64,000 bases of DNA from Edaphobacter sp. 4G125 (GTDB lineage Bacteria; Acidobacteriota; Terriglobia; Terriglobales; Acidobacteriaceae), in assembly GCF_014274685.1 (NCBI RefSeq), contig NZ_CP060393.1:3903501-3967500 (forward strand), written 5' to 3'. A program made the position numbers and the translations under genes. Position 1 is the first letter of the stretch. Each line of letters starts with the position of its first letter. Shown here piece by piece: positions 27,578-37,037 of the stretch. The notes under the pieces were generated by a model. That model was not told the origin of the DNA. It did not search any database and worked only from the letters and a program-made list of their open reading frames with translations.

Positions 27578-28042
27578 TTACTTTGTTACCGCCACATCGC
27601 GTTGACCTTTAACATAAGTGTGCGAGTCCAGAACATGGGCTTGCTGCTCGGCTAATATCTGGCGAATTGGTAGTGGAAGCTCCTGACGCAGGGCATCCTC
27701 ATAGGCTTCTTTCACTGTGTCCTCGCCCTGCTCTGCGGTTGCAAGCAGCGTATGATCGCCGCCCCCGAGCTTTGCCTTCAGATCACCCCATACGCGATTC
27801 AGCGCCCCCACCGCAGTCCCTGATTCGGTAATGTCGTGAACGCCATTCTGGTGGAGAACTTCTTCCAGGTCACCACGAAACTGCGCCCGCTTGAGAGACT
27901 CGGCCAGAAAGTATTTTTTGATTGCCGCATCTTTCAGGTGGTCGCCGATTTCGGCGAATGCCTTTTGGCTGTCATGCAGAGTATTGATTACGGACAACAA
28001 AGCCCGGCGCATCTCATTACGCTTGGCAGCATCTGTGGCCAT
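27578..28042 (-). CDS. PA2169 family four-helix-bundle protein
   Basis: A 154-residue, mostly helical protein matching the PA2169/DUF2383 family, ferritin-like proteins of unconfirmed function often linked to stress. Visible features are the N-terminal MRRALLSVINTLHDSQKAFAEIG, a central ESLKRAQFRGDLEEVL helix, and the terminal PLPIRQILAEQQAHVLDSH. There is no signal peptide. It stands alone, convergent with uppP and divergent from the ftsK region. Confidence 0.8.
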   Translation of the reverse strand: MATDAAKRNEMRRALLSVINTLHDSQKAFAEIGDHLKDAAIKKYFLAESLKRAQFRGDLEEVLHQNGVHDITESGTAVGALNRVWGDLKAKLGGGDHTLLATAEQGEDTVKEAYEDALRQELPLPIRQILAEQQAHVLDSHTYVKGQRDVAVTK

Positions 28043-28404
28043 GCCTGAACCTCATTCGAAATGATGAAAACCAGTTGGCAGGGTCCGCCGGCTGTCAGCG
28101 ATTCTCCTTCACCGGCGGCAAGCAGGAGAAATCGCGAAAATCCCACTCCCCTGCCAAACCGATACTAAGGGCCGCCGAGATAGCTCGGCGGTAAGTTGTA
28201 AAGATAGATGCACCTTCTTGTCATCAGGTTTGCATTCGGATACCTGCATTCAGTTTTTCGATTTTGTTTCGCATTTTGCGCAACCGACTCTGGGATAATC
28301 AAAGTTGCTCTGGTGGTTAAGCCTCAATAGCAGCATTTTGCTATGGCCCGCCTGCACGGAAAGGCTCGCCGCCGGCAGGCAAGAGAGGCTGTGCGAACCC
28401 CCTG
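28043..28404. other. Non-coding gap upstream of ftsK
   Basis: Divergent region between the PA2169-type gene and ftsK. It holds a perfect 8-bp hairpin CCGCCGAG/CTCGGCGG (28172-28191), an AT-rich stretch 28200-28320, and a 20-codon ORF that ends on the ftsK start. No canonical promoter could be fixed with confidence. Confidence 0.6.
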
Positions 28405-28405
28405 A
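28343..28405 (+). CDS. Possible 20-residue basic leader peptide overlapping the ftsK start
   Basis: ATG at 28343 opens 20 codons (MARLHGKARRRQAREAVRTP) and stops at TGA 28403-28405, whose last base is the A of the ftsK ATG (TGATG). Seven of twenty residues are Arg or Lys. There is no clear Shine-Dalgarno for it, so it may be chance. The overlap is of the type used for translational coupling. Confidence 0.3.
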   Translation: MARLHGKARRRQAREAVRTP

Positions 28406-31038
28406 TGAAGACCCTTAGGCTCGTCTCGACCCCAACCCGTAATCGCCGTTTGAATGAGATTCTTGGCCTTATTGTCCTGGTGGCCGCGGGGCTCCTGCTG
28501 CTTGCCCTGGTGAGCTATACGCCGACGGACCACTCGTTCAACACCGTGGGGGCCTACGCCACCGGAAGACCCGCTCATAATTGGACCGGAATCGCCGGAG
28601 CCTACGTCTCCGATGCACTCTTCCAGGCCATTGGCATTGCCGCTTTCTTTCTGCCACTGGTTCTGGCAAGAATCGGGATCTGCTGGATGATGTCGCGGCC
28701 CGCCGGATCGCCCATCGCCAGGGCCGTCGGGTTGGCACTGTGGGTTGTCTTTGCTCCTGCCGCTGTCGCTCTCCTCCCCGGACATATCCTGTGGCGCGGT
28801 GCCTTGCCCATCGAGGGCACCAGCGGACGTCTGCTGGCCGATATGCTGGTTGAGTTTCTGAATCTTCCGGGAGCCGCGATTGTGCTGGCCCTGATGGTGG
28901 CGCTCTCGTTGTATCTCGCTACGACCTTCACTTTCAATACAGCTCGCGAATGGACCACAGCACGTTTTGGCTTTGCCCAGAGAATATGGGAGCGCTGGTC
29001 GCAGTGGCGCGAGAGCCGTCATGGCGCAGATCTTCCAGCAGAGACCTACGGTAGCAAGCGTGAACGGGCTGAGCTGCGGGCCCAGAGAGCGCGTGAGCAA
29101 GAAGAGCGCAAGGCACGTGAGACAGAGGCTAAACTCGCCGAGCCCAATTCCACACTGCTTGGAAGCCTCTTTGGCTGGCTCAGCCGCCGTAAAAGAGCCA
29201 AGCTTGCTACACCGGAATCCGAGGAGTCGCTTCCGTCAACGGACACCTCCATATGGCGAGGGATGCCGCGCACCATGGTGGATGCTCCTCCGGTTACACC
29301 GATCAGTACAGCAACAGCGGCAGCGGCTCCATTTGCCGAAGCGTTGGCCAAAGCGGCTGCCCCTGTGCGGGCGATCGACGATGTCTCAAACTTTCGCGAC
29401 AGCCATCTTCCTACGCTGGAAGACCGCACTGAAAAGTCTGTTCCGCAGATTGCACCGCCACGCACGGCGAAAAGGCCTGTTGAAACTCCAGCAGAGACTG
29501 CGGAAGATGGTATCTCCTTCGGAAAACGCGCCGACGCCGATATCAAGGCCGTCGCCATTACGCCGAAGAGCGTGCGTGGCTACAAACTTCCGCCGTCATC
29601 ACTGCTGTATCACAGCGACGAACAGACAGCAGTCCGCGAAGATGCTCTGCGCGAAGAGGCCCGGGTGCTGGTGGAAAAGTGCGGAGAGTTCGACGTCAAT
29701 GGACAGGTCACGCACATCAATCCCGGCCCGGTCGTTACCACCTTCGAGTTCAAACCCGATGCCGGCGTGAAGTACTCACGGGTTGCCGGTCTGGCAGACG
29801 ATCTCTGTCTGGCGATGGCCGCCGAAAGCATCCTGATCGAGAGGATGGCCGGCAAGTCCACCGTAGGGATTCAGATTCCCAATGCAAAGCGGGAGACCAT
29901 CTGGCTGCGCGATGTGGTCGAGTGCGAGAGCTTCGCGCAATCCAAATCGCGACTGCCCATCGCGCTTGGCAAGGACATCAATGGCCGCATCGTAACCGGC
30001 GATCTCGCCGCAATGCCACACGTCCTGATTGCAGGTTCCACCGGCTCGGGTAAATCCGTCGCGATCAACGCGATGATCATGAGCGTGCTCTTCAAATCGA
30101 CGCCCGAACAGGTACGCATGATCCTGGTTGACCCGAAGCGCGTCGAGCTGGGCATGTATGAAGGGATTCCGCATCTCTTCACCCCCATCATCACGGAAGC
30201 CAAGCTCGCTGCCAATGCGCTGCGCAATGCCGTGCGCGAGATGGAGCGGCGCCTCAAACTGCTGGCTGCAAACCATGTTCGCAACATCGACCAGTTCAAC
30301 AAGCTCTTCGATAGCGGCAGCGGACATCTCTTCGAAGATGTGAACCAGGAACCGCTGCCCTACATCATGATCATCATCGATGAGTTGGCCGACCTGATGA
30401 TGCTGGATCGGGCCAACGTCGAAGAGGCCATCACCCGTCTTGCCCAGATGGCCCGTGCTGTAGGAATCCATCTGGTGCTGGCGACGCAGCGTCCTTCGGT
30501 CGATGTCATCACTGGACTGATCAAAGCCAATGTTCCCACTCGTATGAGCTTCCGCCTCGCAACCAAGGTTGATTCGCGCACCATCATCGACTCCAACGGC
30601 GCCGAAAGTCTGTTGGGGCGAGGTGACATGCTTTATCTCCCCCCCGGAACCAGCCGTGTACAACGCGTCCACGCCCCCTTCGTTACGGAGAAGGAGATCT
30701 CCGCGGTCACCGAGTTCTGGAAGGCGCAGGGCCAGGCCGAGTACGTGGAGGGCTTCCTAGAAGGGCCGAAGGATGAGGCTGGACGCGATCTCGATGGCGG
30801 CTCGGATGGAGACGACAACGATCCCCTGTATGACGATGCGGTTCGTCTGGTCTATGAGTTCGGCAAGGCGTCCACCTCGCTGCTACAGCGCAGGCTGCGC
30901 ATCGGCTATGGACGCGCCGCGCACCTGATCGACATGATGTACAACGATGGTCTGGTGGGACCGGCGGATGGCTCAAAGCCGCGCGAGCTGCTGAAGTCGG
31001 CCAACTGGATCAATGAAGTCGATACCGCTGTGCGATAG
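28405..31038 (+). CDS. ftsK: DNA translocase FtsK
   Basis: An 877-residue septum-located DNA pump that clears and aligns chromosome ends during division. The N-terminus has about four membrane helices (residues 15-180), followed by a long linker rich in Ala, Glu and Pro (about 200-400). The motor domain has Walker A GSTGSGKS (544-551, Lys550) and a Walker B region with PYIMIIIDELADLMM. The C-terminal winged-helix gamma domain (DPLYDDAVRLVYEFGKASTS ... LLQRRLRIGYGRAAHLID) reads KOPS sites and activates Xer. There is no good Shine-Dalgarno before ATG 28405; see the overlapping upstream ORF. Confidence 0.95.
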   Translation: MKTLRLVSTPTRNRRLNEILGLIVLVAAGLLLLALVSYTPTDHSFNTVGAYATGRPAHNWTGIAGAYVSDALFQAIGIAAFFLPLVLARIGICWMMSRPAGSPIARAVGLALWVVFAPAAVALLPGHILWRGALPIEGTSGRLLADMLVEFLNLPGAAIVLALMVALSLYLATTFTFNTAREWTTARFGFAQRIWERWSQWRESRHGADLPAETYGSKRERAELRAQRAREQEERKARETEAKLAEPNSTLLGSLFGWLSRRKRAKLATPESEESLPSTDTSIWRGMPRTMVDAPPVTPISTATAAAAPFAEALAKAAAPVRAIDDVSNFRDSHLPTLEDRTEKSVPQIAPPRTAKRPVETPAETAEDGISFGKRADADIKAVAITPKSVRGYKLPPSSLLYHSDEQTAVREDALREEARVLVEKCGEFDVNGQVTHINPGPVVTTFEFKPDAGVKYSRVAGLADDLCLAMAAESILIERMAGKSTVGIQIPNAKRETIWLRDVVECESFAQSKSRLPIALGKDINGRIVTGDLAAMPHVLIAGSTGSGKSVAINAMIMSVLFKSTPEQVRMILVDPKRVELGMYEGIPHLFTPIITEAKLAANALRNAVREMERRLKLLAANHVRNIDQFNKLFDSGSGHLFEDVNQEPLPYIMIIIDELADLMMLDRANVEEAITRLAQMARAVGIHLVLATQRPSVDVITGLIKANVPTRMSFRLATKVDSRTIIDSNGAESLLGRGDMLYLPPGTSRVQRVHAPFVTEKEISAVTEFWKAQGQAEYVEGFLEGPKDEAGRDLDGGSDGDDNDPLYDDAVRLVYEFGKASTSLLQRRLRIGYGRAAHLIDMMYNDGLVGPADGSKPRELLKSANWINEVDTAVR

Positions 31039-31046
31039 AACACCGC

Positions 31047-32321
31047 CTATCGCGGAAGATGGCGCGACGAACGCAGCGCGATCACTCCCAGGATGCAGAT
31101 GACGGCAAGAAACACCACCCAGATCAGCTCCGGGTGGCGTTCTGTCGCAGCGCGCGTATCCGGACGTGGCGTATACACGGGATTCTTCTGTTCCGGCCCC
31201 AGACGCGCAAGAGGCACCTGGTTGGTGATGGACACTGTGCGCGAAAAATCATAATGCGGCGGCAATAAAGCGGCATCGCCATAAAAGATGGTCAGAGCAT
31301 CCGTGGACTGCGCATCGAAACACAAACGCCGTTGCCGCATCTCCAGACGGACGGCAGTAATTGGCAGAGGTTGATCGTCGCCGTTCTCGACCGCAACCTC
31401 CACTTCGGCTGAGCTTTGCAGATTCGACCCCAGTGTTGCGGGAAGGTTTAGTCTCTGCTGATGTATTTCACGACCTGCTTGCGACAGATGAACGCGAAAG
31501 ATCGTTCCTGAGATCGTTTCTCCCGACGAAGCAGGCGTACCGGTTGCATAATCGCTGATCGTGACATCGCGGCTGAAGTTCCCTTTGTACGTCGGCGAAA
31601 GTTCAAAAGTTACCCGTTCCACCGGAACACGCTGAGGAAGATGAAACGAAGCGACGGTCTGGCGTCCGCGTTGGGTAATAGCGCGCGTCTCTGCTGCTTC
31701 CTCGAAGATCGTCTGCGCCTCGCGACTGGGAGGGACCGAGGCCCCTCGCACCATCACCGGCGAAACCTGAAAGCTGCGCGTCCCCGGAGCAGGCGTGATG
31801 TTCAACTCGACGTGCAGGTAAGGAAAACTGGACTCCTGCAAAGGCAGCGTCGTACTGCGTGAGAGATGCTGCGAGCTCAGGTCGAACAACGTGAATTCTC
31901 CCAGGCGAGTCCCCCCCTGGGCTCCAGGAGCATTGCTCCCCGTGACCGTAGCAGCAGCGATGTAGTCCGTACCGTCGAGGTCGAGCACCACCTCGGTGTA
32001 AGGGCGGTGCGGCATCGCGAGATCAAAACTCAGCGAACGGCCCTTTAAACCACTGTTCAGGACGCGTGCCGGCTCGGAGTCCAGCTGTGCGGACTCACTC
32101 AAGGCAATCACGTAAGGCACTTCATGCGCCTGCGCCGTCTGGGGAAAAATCCGTACATCCTTGAGCGATGCAGAGGCATGCGCAAACGTCTCTGCATCCA
32201 GCACTGCGCAGTTAAGACCTGCGCCCGCGGGAACAACAGAGCGCTGATAGAGAAAGTACTGCCGTTCAACAGCGGGCGCCTGCCAGAAAAGAAGCAGGAG
32301 AGCGAAAAGAAGCGACTTCAT
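31047..32321 (-). CDS. DUF3999 family membrane-anchored protein
   Basis: A 424-residue exported protein with an N-terminal signal peptide (KSLLFALLLLFWQAPAVE), a long beta-rich middle, and one C-terminal hydrophobic helix (about 397-417) followed by a short basic tail. This layout, and its place directly after a DUF2339 gene, match DUF3999. Its ATG overlaps the stop of the DUF2339 gene by four bases (ATGA), so the two are made together and probably form an envelope complex. Function unknown. The gene converges with ftsK. Confidence 0.8.
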   Translation of the reverse strand: MKSLLFALLLLFWQAPAVERQYFLYQRSVVPAGAGLNCAVLDAETFAHASASLKDVRIFPQTAQAHEVPYVIALSESAQLDSEPARVLNSGLKGRSLSFDLAMPHRPYTEVVLDLDGTDYIAAATVTGSNAPGAQGGTRLGEFTLFDLSSQHLSRSTTLPLQESSFPYLHVELNITPAPGTRSFQVSPVMVRGASVPPSREAQTIFEEAAETRAITQRGRQTVASFHLPQRVPVERVTFELSPTYKGNFSRDVTISDYATGTPASSGETISGTIFRVHLSQAGREIHQQRLNLPATLGSNLQSSAEVEVAVENGDDQPLPITAVRLEMRQRRLCFDAQSTDALTIFYGDAALLPPHYDFSRTVSITNQVPLARLGPEQKNPVYTPRPDTRAATERHPELIWVVFLAVICILGVIALRSSRHLPR

Positions 32322-34438
32322 TGGTCACTTCCAGCTGGGTTGGAGGCATTAGAACCGCGCAGCGACAACCAGTCCTTCTGATAAGCAAAGCTCACGGCCA
32401 TCAGCAGGACGCCAAGACCGAGGAAACTGACGACCCGATACCCCTGGCTAAGGTTCCGCATGTCATAGAGAAAGGTTTTGCCAATCGTAAAGACCAGAAG
32501 GATGAGCGCCTGCCAGCGCACAAACGCCGTGCGCCGCCAGAAGCCAACGGCGAGTAACGCTGCTCCATAAACCATCAGAAAAGCAGAGACAGCAAGCGCG
32601 CGCCGCAGCTCCAGGTCGGGATTCGCTCCCGTCATGGGCCAGATGGATTCAATTTCGCGAACGCCTGTAAAGATCGCAATCAGGTTCAGCGCGATGATCG
32701 AGCCGCCTGAGAGATGCGCCCACAGTACCGAACCTTCTTCAGCAAGAGCCGTCCGCCAGGAAAACCGTGCCACTGCTGCGAGCATTCCCAATCCAACCAA
32801 CGCCATGCCGAAATCGGCATTCCAGAACGGCTCATGAGGCAGGCTGGACCATGTTGTCCCGATCTCGCGAAGACTGAGCAGAAGAGCAACCAGGTCAACG
32901 GCAATCACTGAAAGAAATGCAAACTGCGACCATGCAGGCCACGCAGCACGATCGACACGACGTGTGCGCAGAGCCAGCCATCCGACTGCCGCATAGGCAG
33001 CCGCTGCAATCACCGCGGTCGCAAGATTGCGATTGAAGAAGGACGGCGAAGTCCCGACTCCCAACCAGAAGGTTTCCGAAATCAACCCTGCAAATCCGAG
33101 GACCAAAGATGCACCCGAAAGCCAGCGCAACACATTGCTCGCATCCGAGGCCGGTCGAGGTTGTTCCGCATGGGATGACGTGATTCGCGCGGCCACCCAG
33201 AGGATAGCAACACCCTCAACCAACCACGCAACCGTAATCCAGTGACCACTCGCCTTCAGTGGAATCGCAATCGTAAGAAAGACCACGGCCAGCGAAAGGT
33301 GCAGCGCCGCCGGTACGGGCGACTGCGGTAGCCGCGTAATCAGCAGATAAACCGCCGACAGGATGAGCATCAGCCACGGAACGAACCAGCCGCGATCCGA
33401 GTCCTTCATTGCCAGGTAGAGCGCGAGCGAAACAAACGCCGCGTTCCCCAGGGGAAGCAGAATATGCGGCGTAAATCGCCCCAGCCGTTGCAACAGACCT
33501 CGCCGCGCATCGGGCTCAGCCAGAAGGCCGCCAACGGAGGCACTGACAAAGACGAGAAAAAACAATCCTGCAAAGATCGTTGTGATCGCGAACGCAGGCT
33601 CCTGGTAGTACTTCGCGTACCAGGCAAAAAAGTAAAACACCGTTGCCGGAAAAGCCCCGAGCAACAGGCGAGGCCAGGACTTGATCTTTACCAGCGCAAC
33701 AATCGCAACATCAATCGCCAGCAGGTACGTGAAGAGGAAGATCTCATGGTTGCCCCCGCTCGACAGCAGCAGTGGCGTCGCGACTCCTCCAGTTAACGCA
33801 TAGGCCGCCAGCAGCTCCGAGTCCTGCGCCCACGCCATGTAGGCGTTCCATGCCGTCACCAGAATCATTCCGGCAAGCGCAGCCTCGGACGGAAGCAGAT
33901 GGTATAGCTGATAAGCCGCCCACAAGGAAAGGTAAAGAACCCCCGTCCCAATCGCCTTTAGCGAATAGGAAAAGGCCGAGAAGCCTTTCCTGCGGAATCT
34001 CTCCGACCAGACCACCACTCCCGCGCCAGCAATCAGGCCGATCAGGATACGGCCCACCGGACCAATCCATTGGTTGTCGATAGCTAGCTTGAGGAACCAC
34101 GTCGCCCCGACCATCAGGGCCAAGATGCCGATCCGGTTGAAGACATGTGCTCCCAGCCTGTTCTCAAGCGACGGGCGAGAGCGGCCCGCAGAAGCCATCA
34201 CCGGCCCAGGCACAACTGATGGGAAAACCTGCTCAGGCATCGGCGGAGGGGGTGGCGACGAAGCAACGCGCGGCGCAACTTCCCTGGTCGCCGTTGCTTC
34301 CATCGGTTTTGCGGAGGCCCGCATCGCAGCGAACTCACGCTCAAGCGCTTCGACACGAGCGGTAAGAAGACGTAGCTCATCCGTCATGGAGGTTTCGCCC
34401 ACTCGGTCTGGCTGCTGCGGAAACTCCTCCGAACCCAT
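32318..34438 (-). CDS. DUF2339 family polytopic membrane protein
   Basis: A 706-residue protein. The first 50 residues form a short coiled coil (ELRLLTARVEALEREFAAM), followed by a Pro-rich linker and then about 20 hydrophobic helices to the end, as in DUF2339. Motifs near the first helices (LGAHVFNRIGILALMVGATWFLKLA) are typical. I take ATG 34438 as the start; the frame stays open further upstream but would run into the divergent response-regulator gene. ATG 34387 is an alternative. Translationally coupled to the DUF3999 gene downstream. Role unknown, probably envelope-related. Confidence 0.82.
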   Translation of the reverse strand: MGSEEFPQQPDRVGETSMTDELRLLTARVEALEREFAAMRASAKPMEATATREVAPRVASSPPPPPMPEQVFPSVVPGPVMASAGRSRPSLENRLGAHVFNRIGILALMVGATWFLKLAIDNQWIGPVGRILIGLIAGAGVVVWSERFRRKGFSAFSYSLKAIGTGVLYLSLWAAYQLYHLLPSEAALAGMILVTAWNAYMAWAQDSELLAAYALTGGVATPLLLSSGGNHEIFLFTYLLAIDVAIVALVKIKSWPRLLLGAFPATVFYFFAWYAKYYQEPAFAITTIFAGLFFLVFVSASVGGLLAEPDARRGLLQRLGRFTPHILLPLGNAAFVSLALYLAMKDSDRGWFVPWLMLILSAVYLLITRLPQSPVPAALHLSLAVVFLTIAIPLKASGHWITVAWLVEGVAILWVAARITSSHAEQPRPASDASNVLRWLSGASLVLGFAGLISETFWLGVGTSPSFFNRNLATAVIAAAAYAAVGWLALRTRRVDRAAWPAWSQFAFLSVIAVDLVALLLSLREIGTTWSSLPHEPFWNADFGMALVGLGMLAAVARFSWRTALAEEGSVLWAHLSGGSIIALNLIAIFTGVREIESIWPMTGANPDLELRRALAVSAFLMVYGAALLAVGFWRRTAFVRWQALILLVFTIGKTFLYDMRNLSQGYRVVSFLGLGVLLMAVSFAYQKDWLSLRGSNASNPAGSDQ

Positions 34439-34505
34439 AGCAACTACTGTACCCTCTGCCAAACACAAGTGGCATGGAAAACGCCCGCTTGATACTCTTC
34501 TCCCC

Positions 34506-35279
34506 ATGGCCGAGTACGCACAGCGCCGCATCCTTGTCATCGATGATGACCCTATGATGTGCGAGCTGCTTGATCGGCTGCTCACCCTTGAAGGGTATCG
34601 AGTGGATTCAGCCGAATCTGGCGAAATGGCTCTTCGGTTCATACACGCTCCCGGCCCCGCTCCGCATGCCGTGCTCACCGATCTGCAGATGCCTGGACTC
34701 ACAGGCGCATCGCTTGCCGCACGGATGCGCGCTGCCTGGAGCAATGTATGCATGATCGCCATGAGCGGCGCCGAGGCCAATGCAAAGATGCTTGCGGGAT
34801 TCGACGGTTTCCTCCGTAAGCCCTTCACCATAAGCGCCCTTAACCGGCTGCTGACGAACGGAAACCCCGACCATCAGGAGCTGGACAAGATTCAGAACGA
34901 ACTCCGCATCCTGAATGAAAACGTGTATCTCCAGTTGAAAGACGCTATGGGAGAGCAGAAACTTACAAAACTCTACTCTCTGTGCCTTGACGACACTCGA
35001 AAGCGGATCCTGCAGATGCAGCAGGCTTGTCAGCACAACGACGAAGCGACCTATCTGAAACAGGCTCACGCCATCAAAGGAAGTTGCAGTATGCTGGGGG
35101 CCCTGGAGGTCCAGGCCATTGCAGAAGAGATCGAGGATAGCGGTGCCATGATTGAACCCGCGACAAAACTCGACAGACTGTTACAGGCCTGCAATCGTCT
35201 TGAAGGTATGCTGATTCAATACAGATCAACGACTGCAAACCATACGACCAGCGAAACCGCGAGGAGAAGTCACGCATGA
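34506..35279 (+). CDS. Response regulator with REC and HPt domains
   Basis: A 257-residue phosphorelay protein. The N-terminal receiver has acidic Asp13-15, phospho-acceptor Asp59 in LTDLQMPG, the switch Ser in AMSGAE and Lys105 in LRKPF. Residues about 135-235 form a histidine phosphotransfer domain with His188 in QAHAIKGSC. The protein can thus hold phosphate on both an Asp and a His without a kinase. It overlaps the following NarL-type regulator by four bases (ATGA). The frame extends upstream of 34506, but only from there does the receiver begin normally. No histidine kinase is nearby. Confidence 0.87.
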   Translation: MAEYAQRRILVIDDDPMMCELLDRLLTLEGYRVDSAESGEMALRFIHAPGPAPHAVLTDLQMPGLTGASLAARMRAAWSNVCMIAMSGAEANAKMLAGFDGFLRKPFTISALNRLLTNGNPDHQELDKIQNELRILNENVYLQLKDAMGEQKLTKLYSLCLDDTRKRILQMQQACQHNDEATYLKQAHAIKGSCSMLGALEVQAIAEEIEDSGAMIEPATKLDRLLQACNRLEGMLIQYRSTTANHTTSETARRSHA

Positions 35280-35980
35280 AGGAGTTCGGCAAGAGATCCA
35301 CCGAGAAGGCCATTGCAACTCCGCCGGTTCGGGTCGTCGTCGCAGACGATCATCCCGTCGTACGCTTCGGCGTGCGAAACATGCTCGAGAGCGAGCCTGG
35401 CTTTGAGATCGTCGGCGAAGCCGAAGACGGTGACGTTGCCATCACCGAGACACTGGAACTGGAACCCGACGTCCTGCTGCTGGATGTACAGATGCCGCGT
35501 CTGCCTGGCCTCGAGGCGATGCGGGCCATTATGGATCGATCTCCGAGAGTGAAGATTATCCTGCTCACCAGCACACTCTCCCTCCAGGAGATCATTGAAG
35601 CCCTGCAGATTGGAGCAAGAGGAATCGTCCTCAAGGGCTCCGTTGTCGGCGATCTCACCGATGCTATGCGCGCCGTGGTTGCAGGAGACTACTGGATTGG
35701 CGGAGAGCGCGTCATCAACCTCGTCGCTGCGCTCAACAACCTGATCAAACAGGCCGCTGTAACACCCGAGAGAAAGACTTACGGGCTCACGCCGCGCGAA
35801 CTGGAAGTCGTTACCTGCATCGTCGAAGGATGCAGTAACCGCGATATTGCCAAACAGTTCGCCATCAGCGAAGAGACCGTCAAGCGCCACCTCTCCAACG
35901 TCTTTGACAAGACCGGAGTCTCGACCCGCCTCGAACTTGCTCTATTCGCCATTACGCACAAGCTCGTTTCGCTGGGGTGA
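35276..35980 (+). CDS. NarL/LuxR-type response regulator
   Basis: A 234-residue DNA-binding regulator. The receiver has Asp24/Asp25, phospho-acceptor Asp70 in LLLDVQMP, the switch Thr in LLTST and Lys120. The C-terminal LuxR helix-turn-helix begins at LTPRELEVV (171) and includes SNRDIAKQFAISEETVKRHL. Translational coupling to the REC-HPt gene makes that protein the likely phosphate partner. Targets are not evident. The extra N-terminal 17 residues before VRVVVADDH are not part of the domain. Confidence 0.9.
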   Translation: MKEFGKRSTEKAIATPPVRVVVADDHPVVRFGVRNMLESEPGFEIVGEAEDGDVAITETLELEPDVLLLDVQMPRLPGLEAMRAIMDRSPRVKIILLTSTLSLQEIIEALQIGARGIVLKGSVVGDLTDAMRAVVAGDYWIGGERVINLVAALNNLIKQAAVTPERKTYGLTPRELEVVTCIVEGCSNRDIAKQFAISEETVKRHLSNVFDKTGVSTRLELALFAITHKLVSLG

Positions 35981-36011
35981 GCCATCGATTCATCTTCAGT
36001 AAGATGGATTT

Positions 36012-37037
36012 ATGAGTGAGCAAACAGCCCCAAACGATGGGATTTTCGACCTGGCGGTCATTGGAGCCGGCCCTACGGGAATGGCCTGTGCCATTGAGGC
36101 ACAACGGGCAGGGTTTTCCGTCATCCTGATCGACAAAGGCTGTCTCTGCAACTCGCTCTTTCATTACCCATCCAATATGACCTTCTTCACGACTCCGGAG
36201 TTGCTGGAGATCGGAGACATTCCCTTCCCCAGCCCCAACCAAAAGCCCAGTCGCGACGAAGCCCTGGAGTACTACCGCAAAGTTGCCGAACACTATCGTC
36301 TGGATGTACGGCAGTACGAGACTGTCGAAAAGGTGGCAGGCAGCGACGGCAACTTTACTGTCCATACGGTCGATCGCTTCAGTCGCCCCATCACGCACCC
36401 TGCACGGAAACTGGTCGTCGCTACCGGGTACTATGATCTACCGAATTATCTCGATATTCCAGGCGAGGACCTGAACAAGGTCTCACATTACTATCACGAT
36501 CCTCACCCATACTTTGGGCTCGATGTATTGGTCATTGGCGGAAAGAACTCCGCGGCAATTGCGGCGCTCGATCTATGGCGGCATGGAGCGCGTGTCACGT
36601 TAGTACACCGTGGTCCGGAGATGCACCGGCACGTGAAGTATTGGATTCTTCCGGACATCAACAATCGCATCAAAAACGGGGAGATTACTGCCTTCTTCTC
36701 GAGCCGTGTTGTGCGGATCACTGAAGATGACGTTACGCTGGCAACTCCCGAAGGAGAGCGCGTGCTGCCGAACCAGTTTGTTTTCGCGCTGACAGGCTAT
36801 CAACCGGACTTTAGTTTTCTGGAGTCTCTCGGGGTCCGGTTGGACGAAAGCAATGATCGCTGCCCGGCCTGCGACCCTGCAACACTCGAAAGCAACGTCC
36901 CCGGAATCTATCTGGCGGGAGTCGTCATCGCAGGAGAGCGCACCAACGAAATCTTTATCGAGAACGGCCGCTTCCACGGCAAACAGATCGCCACGGACTT
37001 GCTCGCCAAGAATGTCTCGGCTGCGGCCTTCGACTGA
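36012..37037 (+). CDS. YpdA family putative bacillithiol disulfide reductase
   Basis: A 341-residue flavoprotein with an FAD fold at the start (DLAVIGAGPTGMACAIEAQ, glycines 18-23) and a second nucleotide fold in the middle (DVLVIGGKNSAAIAALDLWR). The pattern LCNSLFHYPSNMTFFTTPE after the first fold and the GVVIAGERTNEIFIENGR ending match YpdA, which reduces bacillithiol disulfide with NADPH. The CxxC of thioredoxin reductase is absent. It lies 31 bases after the NarL-type gene, though a regulatory link is not shown. No bsh biosynthesis genes are in the window. Confidence 0.86.
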   Translation: MSEQTAPNDGIFDLAVIGAGPTGMACAIEAQRAGFSVILIDKGCLCNSLFHYPSNMTFFTTPELLEIGDIPFPSPNQKPSRDEALEYYRKVAEHYRLDVRQYETVEKVAGSDGNFTVHTVDRFSRPITHPARKLVVATGYYDLPNYLDIPGEDLNKVSHYYHDPHPYFGLDVLVIGGKNSAAIAALDLWRHGARVTLVHRGPEMHRHVKYWILPDINNRIKNGEITAFFSSRVVRITEDDVTLATPEGERVLPNQFVFALTGYQPDFSFLESLGVRLDESNDRCPACDPATLESNVPGIYLAGVVIAGERTNEIFIENGRFHGKQIATDLLAKNVSAAAFD

